Below are positions 16,571 to 27,004 of a stretch of DNA of 64,000 bases, piece after piece. Positions within the stretch are counted from its first letter, which is position 1, and each line of letters starts with the position of its first letter. The position numbers and the translations under genes are program-made. The stretch spans positions 609,799-673,798 of the forward strand of contig JACRMN010000012.1 in the NCBI GenBank assembly GCA_016214955.1, written 5' to 3'. This stretch comes from Deltaproteobacteria bacterium (GTDB lineage Bacteria > Myxococcota > Myxococcia > Myxococcales > Anaeromyxobacteraceae). The notes under the pieces are model-generated. The model saw only the letters and a list, made by a program, of their open reading frames with translations. It was not told the DNA's origin and did not search any database.

Positions 16571-18487
16571 TCACCCGGAGCGGCGGGGCGCGCTCGCGCC
16601 TCGCGCCGCCTGCTGCAGGGCGCGATCCAGCGGCTCGACGAGCGAGGGGCCGGCGCCCGCGGCCACCGCCCGGTCCCGCGCGGCGCGGGCCTCCGCGGTG
16701 CGCCCGCCGGCGAGCAGGCGGGCCGCCGCCTCCACCAGGTCCGCGGGCCCGGCGTCGAGCCCGGCCACCTCCGCCCAGCGGGGCAGGGCCACGCGCGGCA
16801 GGCCCACCGCGTCCAGGAACCGGGCGCGCCGGGCGCGGAGCGCCGGGGGCTCGGCCGGCCCCTCGGGCCCCAGGTCGCCGAACTCGCGGGCCACCGCCTC
16901 GAGGCGGGCGCGGACCGCCCGGGCCCCGAGGTGGCCGCGCTGGACCGCCTCCAGCCGGTCGAGCGCGGCGCGCGCCGCCGCCGGGCGCAGGTCGCGCATC
17001 TCCACCACCGCCAGGTTGTAGAGCAGGCCCGGGCCCGCGGGCCGCGCCTCCAGCGCCCGCAGGAGCCGCTCCCGGGCCTCGCCCGCCCGCCCCAGGTCGG
17101 AGAGCACCGCCGCCTCGTCGGACAGCGCCTCGGGCCGCATGCCCTCCGGCAGGAGCGGCGTGGTGCGCTCGAGGAGCGGCAGCGCCGCCTCCGGCCGGTC
17201 GCCGCGGACGTGCACCATGGCCAGCTCGTGGAGCGGCACCGGGTCGGCGGGCGCGGCCCCGGCGAGCGCCTTCTCCCACAGGCGCACCTCGTCGGCCCAG
17301 TCGAGGGACCGGGCGTAGGTCCCGGCGGCCAGGAGGCCCACGAGGAGGAGCGCGCCGGCGGCGAGGGCCCGGGGCCACCCGCGCGCCGCCCGGTCGAGCG
17401 CCGGCGCCGCCAGGAGCGCCAGCCCCGCGGCCGGCAGGTAGAGGAAGCGGTCGGCGGCCACGGCGGTGAGCACCAGCGGCACGGCGTGGAGCACCGGGGC
17501 CAGGCCGCCGATGCAGAGCGCCAGCGCCATGGCGCCGCCGGGCTCGCGGCTCCGGGCGGCGCGAACCGCGCCCCAGGCGAGGAGCGCCAGGGCCACGAGG
17601 CCCAGCGCCAGCGGCAGGAGCTCCACCTGGTCGACGAGTCCGATGCGGAGCCGCGGCCGGAGCGGGTCGAGCAGCATCCGCAGGTACTCGCCCAGCGCCT
17701 GGAGCACCAGGCGCGGGCGGCCACCGGGGCCGGGCGCCACCGCCGGGCTCGCCCCCGCCGTCGCGCCCAGCGCGCCGAGCCGCAGGAGCAGGTAGAGCGC
17801 CGTGGCCGCCGCGGCCGGAGCCAGGCCGGCGGCTGCCGCGCGCAGGCCCCGCCCCTCGCGGCGCGCCTCGATCCACTCGACCGCCGCCAGGGCCAGGAGC
17901 CCAGCCAGGGCCACCTCCTTGGCGAGCAGCCCGAGGAGGAGCGCCGCCGCGGCGGCCAGGCGCCGGGTCCCGCCGCCCGGTCCGGAGCGGTGGAGCCGCA
18001 GGGCGGCGAGGACCAGCAGCGCCGCCAGCACGTCGGTCCGGCCGGCGATCCAGTCGACCGACTCGGTGAGGCGCGGGAGGAGCCCGAAGGCGGCAGCGGC
18101 GGCGATGGCGGGGCCCGCGGCGGCACCCCGGCGCCGCGCCAGGGCGTAGAGGAGCAGCACCACCCCGAGGTGCAGGGCGAGGTTGGTGGCGTGGAAGGCG
18201 ACCGTGGAGCCGCCTCCCCAGGCCCGGTCGGCCGCGTAGGAGAGGGTGGTGAGCGGCCGGTAGTAGGCGACGCCGCCGCCCTGGTGCGGCATGTAGGGCC
18301 GGAGGAGGTGGTGCGAGAGGTCGAAGCCCCGCGGTGCGCCGGGGCCCAGGACGAGCTGGTGGTCGTCCCAGATGGCCGGCCCGCCGGCGGCGGGCGAGTG
18401 GGCCGCCGCGACCACCACCAGGGCCGCAGCCACCAGGAGCCAGGGGCGCGGGCCGGAGGCGGTCGCCCCGGGCGCAGGCTCGGTCAC
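16571..18487 (-). CDS. TMTC-like membrane glycosyltransferase with TPR domain
   Basis: 638 residues from GTG 18487. The N-terminal two thirds have about ten membrane segments with GPAIWDDHQLVLGP, YYRPLTTLSYAADRAWGG, LTESVDWIAGRTDVLAALLV, LLAKEVALAGLLAL and DRFLYLPAAGLALLAAPAL, the blocks seen in TMTC-type protein O-mannosyltransferases and their bacterial relatives. The last 230 residues form TPR helices, probably periplasmic. Its GTG overlaps the stop of the PilI-like permease (GTGA), so the two are translationally coupled. Glycosylation of an exported protein such as pilin is the attractive inference; bacterial members are poorly characterised and the substrate is unproven. Confidence 0.7.
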   Translation of the reverse strand: MTEPAPGATASGPRPWLLVAAALVVVAAAHSPAAGGPAIWDDHQLVLGPGAPRGFDLSHHLLRPYMPHQGGGVAYYRPLTTLSYAADRAWGGGSTVAFHATNLALHLGVVLLLYALARRRGAAAGPAIAAAAAFGLLPRLTESVDWIAGRTDVLAALLVLAALRLHRSGPGGGTRRLAAAAALLLGLLAKEVALAGLLALAAVEWIEARREGRGLRAAAAGLAPAAAATALYLLLRLGALGATAGASPAVAPGPGGRPRLVLQALGEYLRMLLDPLRPRLRIGLVDQVELLPLALGLVALALLAWGAVRAARSREPGGAMALALCIGGLAPVLHAVPLVLTAVAADRFLYLPAAGLALLAAPALDRAARGWPRALAAGALLLVGLLAAGTYARSLDWADEVRLWEKALAGAAPADPVPLHELAMVHVRGDRPEAALPLLERTTPLLPEGMRPEALSDEAAVLSDLGRAGEARERLLRALEARPAGPGLLYNLAVVEMRDLRPAAARAALDRLEAVQRGHLGARAVRARLEAVAREFGDLGPEGPAEPPALRARRARFLDAVGLPRVALPRWAEVAGLDAGPADLVEAAARLLAGGRTAEARAARDRAVAAGAGPSLVEPLDRALQQAARGASAPRRSG

Positions 18488-19245
18488 CGGAGGTCTCGCC
18501 GCTCGAAGGCCGCGGAGGCCAGCGCCAGGGCGGTGGCGGCGTACAGCAGCCCGTAGAGGGCCGCCAGCCAGGCCGAGGCCGGCGGCGGCGTGCGGTAGAT
18601 CACCGCCTCGTTGGCCGTGAGCGATCCCAGGTTGGGCAAGAGGTACCAGAGCAGCTGGGGCACCCAGGTGGCCGGGCCCTGCCAGAGGGCGCGCATCTCG
18701 TTGGTGAGCTGGCCGGCGATGGCGATGGCCAGGGTGAAGATGGCGGCCAGCGTCGAGCTGGAGAGGGAGGAGAAGAGGATGGCCACCGCCCCCACCACCA
18801 CGAACTGCACCCCCTGGAAGGCGACGGCCGTGGCCAGCGCCCCGTCGAGCGGCGCCAGCGAGCCGGCCTCGTAGACCAGCACCAGCGAGAGCACAGCGGC
18901 CATGACCGCCAGGTTGACCAGCAGCGCCGCGGCCAGGCCCAGGTAGCGGCCCAGCAGGTACTGGGTGCGCGACACGGGCTTGGCGATCACCGGGTAGAGC
19001 ACCCGCCGCTCCACGTCGCCGGCCACCAGCGTGGCGCCGACGAAGACGGCGATGAGGGTGCCGATGATCTGCATCGCCGAGAGGCCCAGGTCGGAGAGGA
19101 TGCGGTGCATCTCGCCCAGGGTCAGCTCCGAGACCAGGAAGCTCCCGACGATGAGCACCGCGCCAAAGAGGAGCAGGTTCACCTGCACCTTGCGGCGCAC
19201 CACCTCGCGGAAGGTGACGGAGGCCAGGGAGAGGACGGGGCTCAT
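18484..19245 (-). CDS. pilI: ABC-2 type transporter permease (PilI-like)
   Basis: 253 residues, six predicted membrane segments and the ABC-2 pattern: amphipathic start FREVVRRKVQVNLLLFG, then VAGDVERRVLYPVIAKPVSR before the second helix group. The matching ATPase is the pilH gene at 21053 on the other strand. In M. xanthus pilG, pilH and pilI lie together after pilA and are needed for pilus assembly; here the permease follows the TPR gene by seven bases. The PilI name rests on that synteny. The cargo of this transporter is unknown. Confidence 0.75.
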   Translation of the reverse strand: MSPVLSLASVTFREVVRRKVQVNLLLFGAVLIVGSFLVSELTLGEMHRILSDLGLSAMQIIGTLIAVFVGATLVAGDVERRVLYPVIAKPVSRTQYLLGRYLGLAAALLVNLAVMAAVLSLVLVYEAGSLAPLDGALATAVAFQGVQFVVVGAVAILFSSLSSSTLAAIFTLAIAIAGQLTNEMRALWQGPATWVPQLLWYLLPNLGSLTANEAVIYRTPPPASAWLAALYGLLYAATALALASAAFERRDLR

Positions 19246-19252
19246 GGGCGGC

Positions 19253-20125
19253 TCACCTCGCGAGGCCGGGCTCGGGGCCCAGCTCCAGGCGTGTCGGGCG
19301 GCGGTAGCGGCTGCGCTGGGCGCTGGAGCGGGCGCGGCCGTCGTCGCCGATCTCCCAGCGCCCGCCGAAGGGATCGCGCGGCAGGCCGGGCAGGTAGCCG
19401 TCGGTCACCAGCCGCTCCACCCAGAGCGGCCCGAGCGGGCGGTGCGCCCGGTAGCGCTCCAGCGCCTCGTCGATGGTGGCGGCCGCCGCCTCGTAGCGGG
19501 CGATCTTGAGCTGCCCCTCGATGGCCTTCTTCGACTCGGGGTCGGCGGCGGTGCGCAGCGCCTCCTCCAGGAAGGCGATGGCGGCATCGGCCCGGTTGCC
19601 CTTCACGTAGTAGGCGAGCACCGTCTGGCGCAGGTGCGCCGGCGCCCCGGGGGCGCGCGCCGCCGCCTCGGCCCAGCGGCCGGCGGTGGCCCAGTCGTCC
19701 TGGTAGTAGAAGGCGTTGAAGGCGCGCAGCACCGCCAGCGAGTAGCGGCCCGGCAGGGCGGCGAAGCCCTTCTCCAGGATGGCGTTCGACTCCGGGACCC
19801 GGCTCACGCTCCCCAGGATCACCCCGGCCACCTGGTAGGCGTAGCCGTGGCGCGGGTCGAGGTCGGTGACCAGGTCCACCGCCGGGTGCAGCTTCTCCCA
19901 GCCCCGCTGCTCGGCGCGAGGCTCGCCGATGTACTGCACCACCCGCAGCCACATCAGGTTGGCGGCCAAGGTCTCGTGCCCCAGCGAGAGCCAGCGCATG
20001 GCCGCGGCGCGCGGGAGGATGGCGAGGTCGTAGGGCCGCTCGCGGGACGCGCCCAGGGCGTGCGCCGCCAGGGCGGTGGCGCCGCACAGGAGCAGGGTGA
20101 GGCCGAGGCGCAGGGCGCGGGGCAT
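19253..20125 (-). CDS. TPR protein in the pilG position
   Basis: 290 residues from ATG 20125; a longer start at 20170 would run through the pilA terminator hairpin and is less likely. An N-terminal hydrophobic anchor or signal (PRALRLGLTLLLCGATALAA) is followed by helical TPR-like pairs (DPRHGYAYQVAGVILGSVSR, YSLAVLRAFNAFYYQDDWAT, YYVKGNRADAAIAFLEEALR). It is probably periplasmic or membrane-tethered. Placed between pilA and the PilI-like permease, it occupies the place of M. xanthus pilG, but I cannot confirm PilG homology by eye, so no symbol is given. Confidence 0.7.
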   Translation of the reverse strand: MPRALRLGLTLLLCGATALAAHALGASRERPYDLAILPRAAAMRWLSLGHETLAANLMWLRVVQYIGEPRAEQRGWEKLHPAVDLVTDLDPRHGYAYQVAGVILGSVSRVPESNAILEKGFAALPGRYSLAVLRAFNAFYYQDDWATAGRWAEAAARAPGAPAHLRQTVLAYYVKGNRADAAIAFLEEALRTAADPESKKAIEGQLKIARYEAAAATIDEALERYRAHRPLGPLWVERLVTDGYLPGLPRDPFGGRWEIGDDGRARSSAQRSRYRRPTRLELGPEPGLAR

Positions 20126-20140
20126 GGTCGGAAAAGGCGA

Positions 20141-20166
20141 GAGCCGCCCGGTTCCCCGGGCGGCTC
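20141..20166 (-). terminator. Intrinsic terminator after pilA
   Basis: Arms GAGCCGCCCGG and CCGGGCGGCTC (11 pairs) with loop TTCC lie 27 bases past the pilA stop. Read on the minus strand the stem is followed by TCGCCTTTTCC, a short T run. It would end most pilA transcripts while letting some pass into the TPR gene 16 bases further on, which suits a pilin made far in excess of its accessory proteins. Confidence 0.7.
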
Positions 20167-20193
20167 CCATCCTAGCTCAGCTCTTCCGGACCG

Positions 20194-20808
20194 CTAGAAG
20201 GTGTTGTCGTCCGGGAAGCGGCGCGCCACGCCCCACGGGGCTCCCACCGTCGGCGAGGTGGCGCAGGTCGGGGTCCCGGCGGCGGGCGGCGTGCCGGCAG
20301 TGGTCGGGGCGCCGTCGGCGCCCAGCACCGGCTTGAAGAGCACCACGCAGGCGCTGGTGGTGTCACCGTCGATGTCGGAGGCGGCGCCCAGCGTCATGGC
20401 GATGCCGTAGCGGCCGCCGGCGCCGCCGGCGCGAGTGGCGTTGTAGCAGCCGTAGGTCTGGCCCTCGATCACCCAGTCGACGGCGCCGGCGTAGGCGAGG
20501 TCGGAGGCGGCCCAGGTGTGCTTGGAGGTGCCGACGGTGCAGCCGGCGGGGAGTGCCGCGGCCGGGACGAAGTACTGGCCGGTGGTGACGCCGTCGCCGC
20601 CGATACCGGTGCCGATGGTGCGCTCGCCCTGGCGCAGCGACTCCTCGGCCTTGAACCAGCCGTTGATGTTGGTGGGCAGCTCGCCGAACTTGGCGCGGAG
20701 CTGGTACTTGAGGAAGTTGGGGATGGCGATGGCCGCCAGGATGCCGATGATCGCGACGACGATCATGAGCTCGATGAGGGTGAAGCCCTTCTTGGCCTTC
20801 TTCAGCAT
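20194..20808 (-). CDS. pilA: Type IV major pilin PilA
   Basis: 205-residue prepilin. ATG 20808 follows GGAGGCAACA, a strong ribosome site, and gives the short leader MLKKAKKG before FTLIELMIVVAIIGILAAIA. Cleavage after Gly8 leaves mature Phe1 and Glu5. The globular domain has four cysteines and the common pilin loop ASDIDGDTTSACVVLF. At about 197 mature residues it is in the range of M. xanthus PilA, far longer than Geobacter PilA-N. A sigma-54 promoter lies upstream, as expected for PilR-controlled pilin. Alone before a terminator, it is probably the most strongly expressed gene here. Confidence 0.96.
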   Translation of the reverse strand: MLKKAKKGFTLIELMIVVAIIGILAAIAIPNFLKYQLRAKFGELPTNINGWFKAEESLRQGERTIGTGIGGDGVTTGQYFVPAAALPAGCTVGTSKHTWAASDLAYAGAVDWVIEGQTYGCYNATRAGGAGGRYGIAMTLGAASDIDGDTTSACVVLFKPVLGADGAPTTAGTPPAAGTPTCATSPTVGAPWGVARRFPDDNTF

Positions 20809-20874
20809 TGTTGCCTCCGGCTGGGGGACGACACGTGCACTTCGCGGGCAGAGCCCTTCGTGCCGAGGCTTTCT

Positions 20875-20890
20875 AGCATGCGGGGTGCCA
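20875..20890 (-). promoter_or_regulatory. Sigma-54 promoter of pilA
   Basis: On the minus strand TGGCACCCCGCATGCT matches the -24/-12 consensus at nearly every position, with GG and GC ten bases apart. The start would be near 20864, leaving a leader of about 55 bases. An inverted repeat TGCCAGG/CCTGGCA (20886-20907) overlaps the -24 side. Sigma-54 plus PilR control of pilA is established in M. xanthus and Pseudomonas. Confidence 0.85.
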
Positions 20891-20975
20891 GGGGAAAGTT
20901 CCTGGCAAGCCCCCGGATCCACGGCCCTTCACCCGTTCACGGGACAGACCAACTCGGGCACCGGGTCGGCGCCGC

Positions 20976-20994
20976 GGTGACGAAATTCGTCACC
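20976..20994. promoter_or_regulatory. 19-base perfect palindrome between pilA and pilH
   Basis: GGTGACGAAATTCGTCACC has nine-base arms around a central A. A further half site, GGGTGACG, follows at about 21002-21009. It lies about 110 bases upstream of the pilA start site (an enhancer-like distance) and about 20 bases before the pilH -35 box, so one protein could control both directions. The palindrome is certain; the regulator is unknown. Confidence 0.5.
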
Positions 20995-21014
20995 CGGGAC
21001 CGGGTGACGCGGCT

Positions 21015-21043
21015 TTGACACATCGCCCCACCCGCCCGATCAT
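21015..21043 (+). promoter_or_regulatory. Candidate sigma-70 promoter of pilH
   Basis: A perfect TTGACA at 21015-21020 is followed after 17 bases by GATCAT, a weak -10. Transcription would begin within a few bases of the ATG at 21053, so the message may be nearly leaderless; no Shine-Dalgarno is evident. Confidence 0.45.
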
Positions 21044-21052
21044 CCCTCCGCG

Positions 21053-21994
21053 ATGGCCATCCTGCGCACCGAGCGGCTCACCAAGGTCTTCGAGGTCGGG
21101 GTCCGGCTGAAGAAGGTGACCGCGGTCCGCGATGTCACCCTCTCGGTCGACGAGGGGGAGATCTTCGGCTTCGTGGGGCCCAACGGCGCCGGCAAGACCA
21201 CCACCATCAAGATGCTCATGGGGCTCATCTTCCCCACCAGCGGCCAGGCCTTCATCTTCGACGCCCCCATCCCCAGCCGGGCCTCCAAGGCCCGCATCGG
21301 CTACCTGCCCGAGCACCCGGCCTGGTACGAGTTCCTCACCGGCGCGGAGGCCATGGACCTGTTCGCGAAGCTCTCCGGCGTCCCCTCGGCCGAGCGCCGC
21401 CGCCGCTGCGACGACCTCCTCGGCCTGGTGGGCCTCTCCGACGCCGCCGGCCGCCAGATCCGCAAGTACTCGAAGGGCATGCAGCAGCGCCTGGGCATCG
21501 CCCAGGCCCTGGCCGGCGACCCGGCCTTCGTGATCCTCGACGAGCCCATGAGCGGGCTCGACCCGGTGGGGCGCAAGGAGGTCCGCGACCTCATCCACGA
21601 GCTCAAGCGGCGCGGCAAGACGGTGTTCTTCTCCACCCACATCCTCCCCGACGTGGAGAGCCTCTGCGACCGGGTGGGCGTCATCGTCGGCGGCACGCTC
21701 CGCGACGTGGGCCGCATCGGCGACCTCCTGTCACCCGAGGTGAAGAGCGTGGAGGTCACCGCCGCGGCGCGCGACGGCGCCCGGCAGGCGCTGGCCGGCG
21801 GCCGGGTGCTGGCGGAGGAGGGCGAGCGGGTGACCGTCTCCTTCGCCGACGCCGCCGAGGCCGACCGCGCCGTCCGCGCGCTGGTGGCGGCCGGGGGCGA
21901 GCTCGTGGCCCTGACGCGCCACCGCGAGACGCTCGAGGACTTCTTCGTGCGCCGCCTCGGCGAGGCGGCGGTGCCGGAGCCGCGCGCCGGGTGA
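21053..21994 (+). CDS. pilH: ABC transporter ATP-binding protein PilH
   Basis: 313 residues. Walker A GPNGAGKTTT (about 42-51), signature SKGMQQRLG (about 140), Walker B AFVILDEPMSGLD (about 158) and the switch His in FFSTHILPD give a complete DrrA/CcmA-type ATPase with a C-terminal extension. It should power the PilI-like permease, whose gene is now on the opposite strand beyond pilA. PilGHI is required for pilus assembly in M. xanthus. The TGA stop overlaps the pilD GTG by four bases (GTGA). Confidence 0.85.
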   Translation: MAILRTERLTKVFEVGVRLKKVTAVRDVTLSVDEGEIFGFVGPNGAGKTTTIKMLMGLIFPTSGQAFIFDAPIPSRASKARIGYLPEHPAWYEFLTGAEAMDLFAKLSGVPSAERRRRCDDLLGLVGLSDAAGRQIRKYSKGMQQRLGIAQALAGDPAFVILDEPMSGLDPVGRKEVRDLIHELKRRGKTVFFSTHILPDVESLCDRVGVIVGGTLRDVGRIGDLLSPEVKSVEVTAAARDGARQALAGGRVLAEEGERVTVSFADAAEADRAVRALVAAGGELVALTRHRETLEDFFVRRLGEAAVPEPRAG

Positions 21995-22985
21995 ACGCCT
22001 TCCTCGACGCCTGGATCGCCGCCTGGGTGCTCTTCGTCGGCGCCGCGGTGGGCAGCTTCGCGAACGTGGTCATCGCGCGCGTGCCCGAGGGGCTGTCGGT
22101 GGTGCGGCCGCGCTCCCGCTGCCCGCGCTGCCAGGCGCAGATCGCCTGGTACGACAACCTCCCCGTCCTCTCCTGGCTCCTCCTGCGGGCCCGCTGCCGC
22201 AGCTGCGCCGCCCCCATCTCGGCCCGCTACCCGCTGGTGGAGCTGCTCGGCGCCGGCGCCGCATGGCTGGCGCTCCGCCGCCACGGCCTCTCGGGCGCGG
22301 GCGCCGCCGAGCTGGCCTTCGCGGCCACCCTGCTGGCGCTGGCCTTCATCGACCTCGACACCTGGCTCCTGCCCAACGAGCTCACCTGGCCCCTCCTGGC
22401 CGGGAGCCTGGCCTGCGCCGCGCTCGGCCTGGCGCCGGCGGGCGGCATCGTCTCGTCCCTCTCCGGCGCAGCGGCCGGCTTCCTGGCCTTCGCCGCGGTG
22501 TCGGTGGTGGGCGCGCGGGTCTTCGGCCGCGATGCGCTCGGCTTCGGCGACGTCTGGCTGCTGGCCGGCATCGGCGCCTGGCTGGGCCTGGCCGCGCTGC
22601 TGCCGGTGGTGCTGCTGGCCTCGCTGCAGGGAACGGCGGTGGGGCTGGTGCTGGCGGCGATGGGGAAGCTGCCGAAGGGGGAGGAGGGGGCTGAGAACGC
22701 GACCCCGACCCCGACCCCGACCTCGACCCCGACCTCGACCCCGACCTCGACCCCGACCTCGACCTCGACCTCGACCCCGATCTCGACCCCGACCACGACC
22801 CCGACCACGACCCCGACCACGACCCCGACCACGACCCCGACCACGACCCCAGACGAGGAGGAGAACTGGGTCCCGCCGAAGAACGCGGTCCCGTTCGGCC
22901 CGTTCCTGGTGCTGGGCGCGCTCGAGTGGCTCTACCTGGGCGGTGAGATCGTCCGGCTCCTGCCCTCGCTGCGGGTGTTCCGCTG

Positions 22986-22986
<1 letters not shown>
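21991..22986 (+). CDS. pilD: Type IV prepilin peptidase/N-methyltransferase PilD
   Basis: 331 residues from GTG 21991. The two CxxC pairs (SRCPRCQAQIAWYDNLPVLS, later ARCRSC), YPLVELL, the first catalytic Asp in FIDLDTWLLPNELT and the second in ALGFGDVWLLAGIG are all present, so cleavage and N-methylation of prepilins are expected in the inner membrane. Between the last core membrane segments and the C-terminal helix sits a stretch of about 50 residues made only of Thr, Pro, Ser and one Ile (residues 237-286), absent from usual PilD proteins of about 270-290 residues. It is encoded by a microsatellite-like repeat. The neighbouring kinase ATG shares one base with the stop. Confidence 0.92.
22700..22850 (+). 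repeat. Thr/Pro/Ser-coding tandem repeat inside pilD
   Basis: Six-base units CGACCC, CGACCT and CGACCA repeat about 25 times. In codons they read as 12-base blocks for Thr-Ser-Thr-Pro and then five copies for Thr-Thr-Thr-Pro (ACC-ACG-ACC-CCG). All units keep frame, so slippage would change linker length without knocking the gene out. Confidence 0.95.
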
Positions 22987-24080
<1,094 letters not shown>

Positions 24081-24124
24081 GCACCGGCCGGGAAGCCCCC
24101 GGCAGGATCGGCTAGAGTCCTCCC

Positions 24125-25501
<1,377 letters not shown>

Positions 25502-25522
25502 CAGTGCTTCGCCGACGCATAT

Positions 25523-25532
25523 TGATGCATCA
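25523..25532. promoter_or_regulatory. TGATGCATCA palindrome before the HTH gene
   Basis: A ten-base perfect palindrome in an unusually AT-rich patch of the 141-base pilR2-HTH gap, with a nearby CGTG/CACG hairpin at about 25541-25554. It could be an operator for the HTH protein encoded just downstream; this is inference. Confidence 0.3.
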
Positions 25533-25603
25533 CTTTGCCTCGTGAAGGCTCACGTGGCGCTCGTTGTCCCACAGGACCCGATATCGGCGCGCCGGACGGT
25601 TTC

Positions 25604-25633
25604 TTGATCGTCCCCGGAGGGATGGCGTAGCGT
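25604..25633 (+). promoter_or_regulatory. Candidate sigma-70 promoter of the HTH-pilM operon
   Basis: TTGATC, 18 bases, TAGCGT. Transcription would start near 25640, just before an ATG at 25643 and 45 bases before the ATG at 25685. It would serve the HTH gene and the pilMNOPQ genes behind it. Confidence 0.45.
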
Positions 25634-25684
25634 GAACCTCGCATGACGTCTCGACGCAGCCCGGCCAACGGAGCCGGCACCACC

Positions 25685-25903
25685 ATGAATCCTGCGCCGA
25701 ACCGGGTGCGGCAGCTGCGCGAGGACCAGCTGCTCACCAAGGCCGAGCTGGCCCGCAAGGCGGGCATCTCGGCGCTGACGCTCTCGCGCATCGAGAGCGG
25801 TCTCGAGTGTCGCGTGGACACGAAGCGAAAGATCATCCTCGCGCTGGGGCTCACGCCTTCCGACCGGGCCAAGGTGTTCGGCGGCAGGCGGAGCAAGGCC
25901 TAA
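25685..25903 (+). CDS. Small XRE-family helix-turn-helix regulator
   Basis: 72 residues from ATG 25685 (MNPAPNRVRQLREDQLLTKA); an in-frame ATG at 25643 would add 14 residues and, given the predicted start site near 25640, would make a nearly leaderless message. LTKAELARKAGISALTLSRI is a Cro/CI-type helix-turn-helix, and the rest (ESGLECRVDTKRKIILALGL) completes the five-helix DNA-binding domain with nothing else attached. It lies 40 bases before pilM. Autoregulation or control of pilMNOPQ is likely from position only. Confidence 0.8.
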   Translation: MNPAPNRVRQLREDQLLTKAELARKAGISALTLSRIESGLECRVDTKRKIILALGLTPSDRAKVFGGRRSKA

Positions 25904-25943
25904 GGGAGCGGCGGAGGGCGCCGCAGGAGAAGAAGGGAGCGCC

Positions 25944-27002
25944 ATGGCGAAGAGCAAGCTCGCCGTCGGCCTGGACATCGGCTCCAGCAGCGTGAAGCTC
26001 GTCCACCTCAAGGAGAGGAAGGGCGGCCACTCGCTGCTGGCCTGGGGTCAGGCGCAGCTGCCCCCGGAGGCCATCGTCGACGGCGCGCTCATGAACTCGT
26101 CCGCCATCGTCGACGCCATCCGGGGCCTGGTCGCGGAGCAGAAGGTGAAGGCCAAGGAGGTGGCCATCGGCGTCCGCGGCCACTCGGTCATCATCAAGAA
26201 GATCCAGCTCCCGCGGATGACGCAGGAGGAGCTGGACGACTCCATCCAGTGGGAGGCGGAGCAGTACATCCCCTTCGACGTCAAGGACGTGAACATCGAC
26301 ACCCAGATCCTGACGCCGGGCGGCGACGCCGCCGGGCAGATGGACGTCCTCCTGGTGGCGGCCAAGAAGGACATGATCAACGACTACACCTCGGTGTGCG
26401 CCGAGGCGGGCCTGACGGTCTCGGTGGTCGACGTGGACGCCTTCGCGGTGCAGAACGCCTACGAGGCCAACTACGAGGCGGCGGCCAGCGAGACGGTGGT
26501 GATCATCAACGTCGGCGCGGCGGTCTCCAACATCAACATCATCGCCAACGGCGTCACCACCTTCACCCGCGACATCACCATGGGCGGCAACGCCTTCACC
26601 GAGGAGATCCAGAAGCAGCTCAACATCTCCTACGACGAGGCCGAGGCCCTCAAGATCGGCGGCCAGGGCGAGACCGACGCGGTGGTGCCGCAGGAGGTGG
26701 AGCGGGTGATCTCCGGCGTGGCCGACCAGATGGCCGGCGAGATCCAGCGCTCCCTCGACTTCTACGCCGCCACGGCGGCCGACAACCGCATCGCCCGGGT
26801 GCTGCTCTCGGGCGGGACGGCGCGCATCCCCGCCCTCTTCAAGGTCATCGAGGCCCGGGCCGGCGTGCCGGTGGATCTGCTCAACCCCTTCAAGGCCATC
26901 GACATCGACCACAAGCGGTTCGACGCCACGGTGGTGCAGAACGCCTCCGCGGCGGCCTCGGTGGCCGTGGGGCTGGCCCTTCGCCGGGCGGGGGACAAGT
27001 AG
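25944..27002 (+). CDS. pilM: Type IV pilus assembly protein PilM
   Basis: 352 residues. Actin/FtsA-like ATPase fold: phosphate-1 loop VGLDIGSSSVKLVHLKE at the N-terminus, phosphate-2 VIINVGAAVSNINII, and adenosine loop VLLSGGTARIPALFKVIE. PilM is cytoplasmic and binds the N-terminal tail of PilN, linking the motor platform to the alignment complex. GGAGAAGAAGGGAG lies upstream of the ATG. It is first of the tight pilM-N-O-P-Q set. Confidence 0.95.
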   Translation: MAKSKLAVGLDIGSSSVKLVHLKERKGGHSLLAWGQAQLPPEAIVDGALMNSSAIVDAIRGLVAEQKVKAKEVAIGVRGHSVIIKKIQLPRMTQEELDDSIQWEAEQYIPFDVKDVNIDTQILTPGGDAAGQMDVLLVAAKKDMINDYTSVCAEAGLTVSVVDVDAFAVQNAYEANYEAAASETVVIINVGAAVSNINIIANGVTTFTRDITMGGNAFTEEIQKQLNISYDEAEALKIGGQGETDAVVPQEVERVISGVADQMAGEIQRSLDFYAATAADNRIARVLLSGGTARIPALFKVIEARAGVPVDLLNPFKAIDIDHKRFDATVVQNASAAASVAVGLALRRAGDK

Positions 27003-27004
27003 CC

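Noticed and set aside
22700..22850. CRISPR-like array
   Set aside because: Six-base units without spacers, in frame inside pilD; this is a coding microsatellite.
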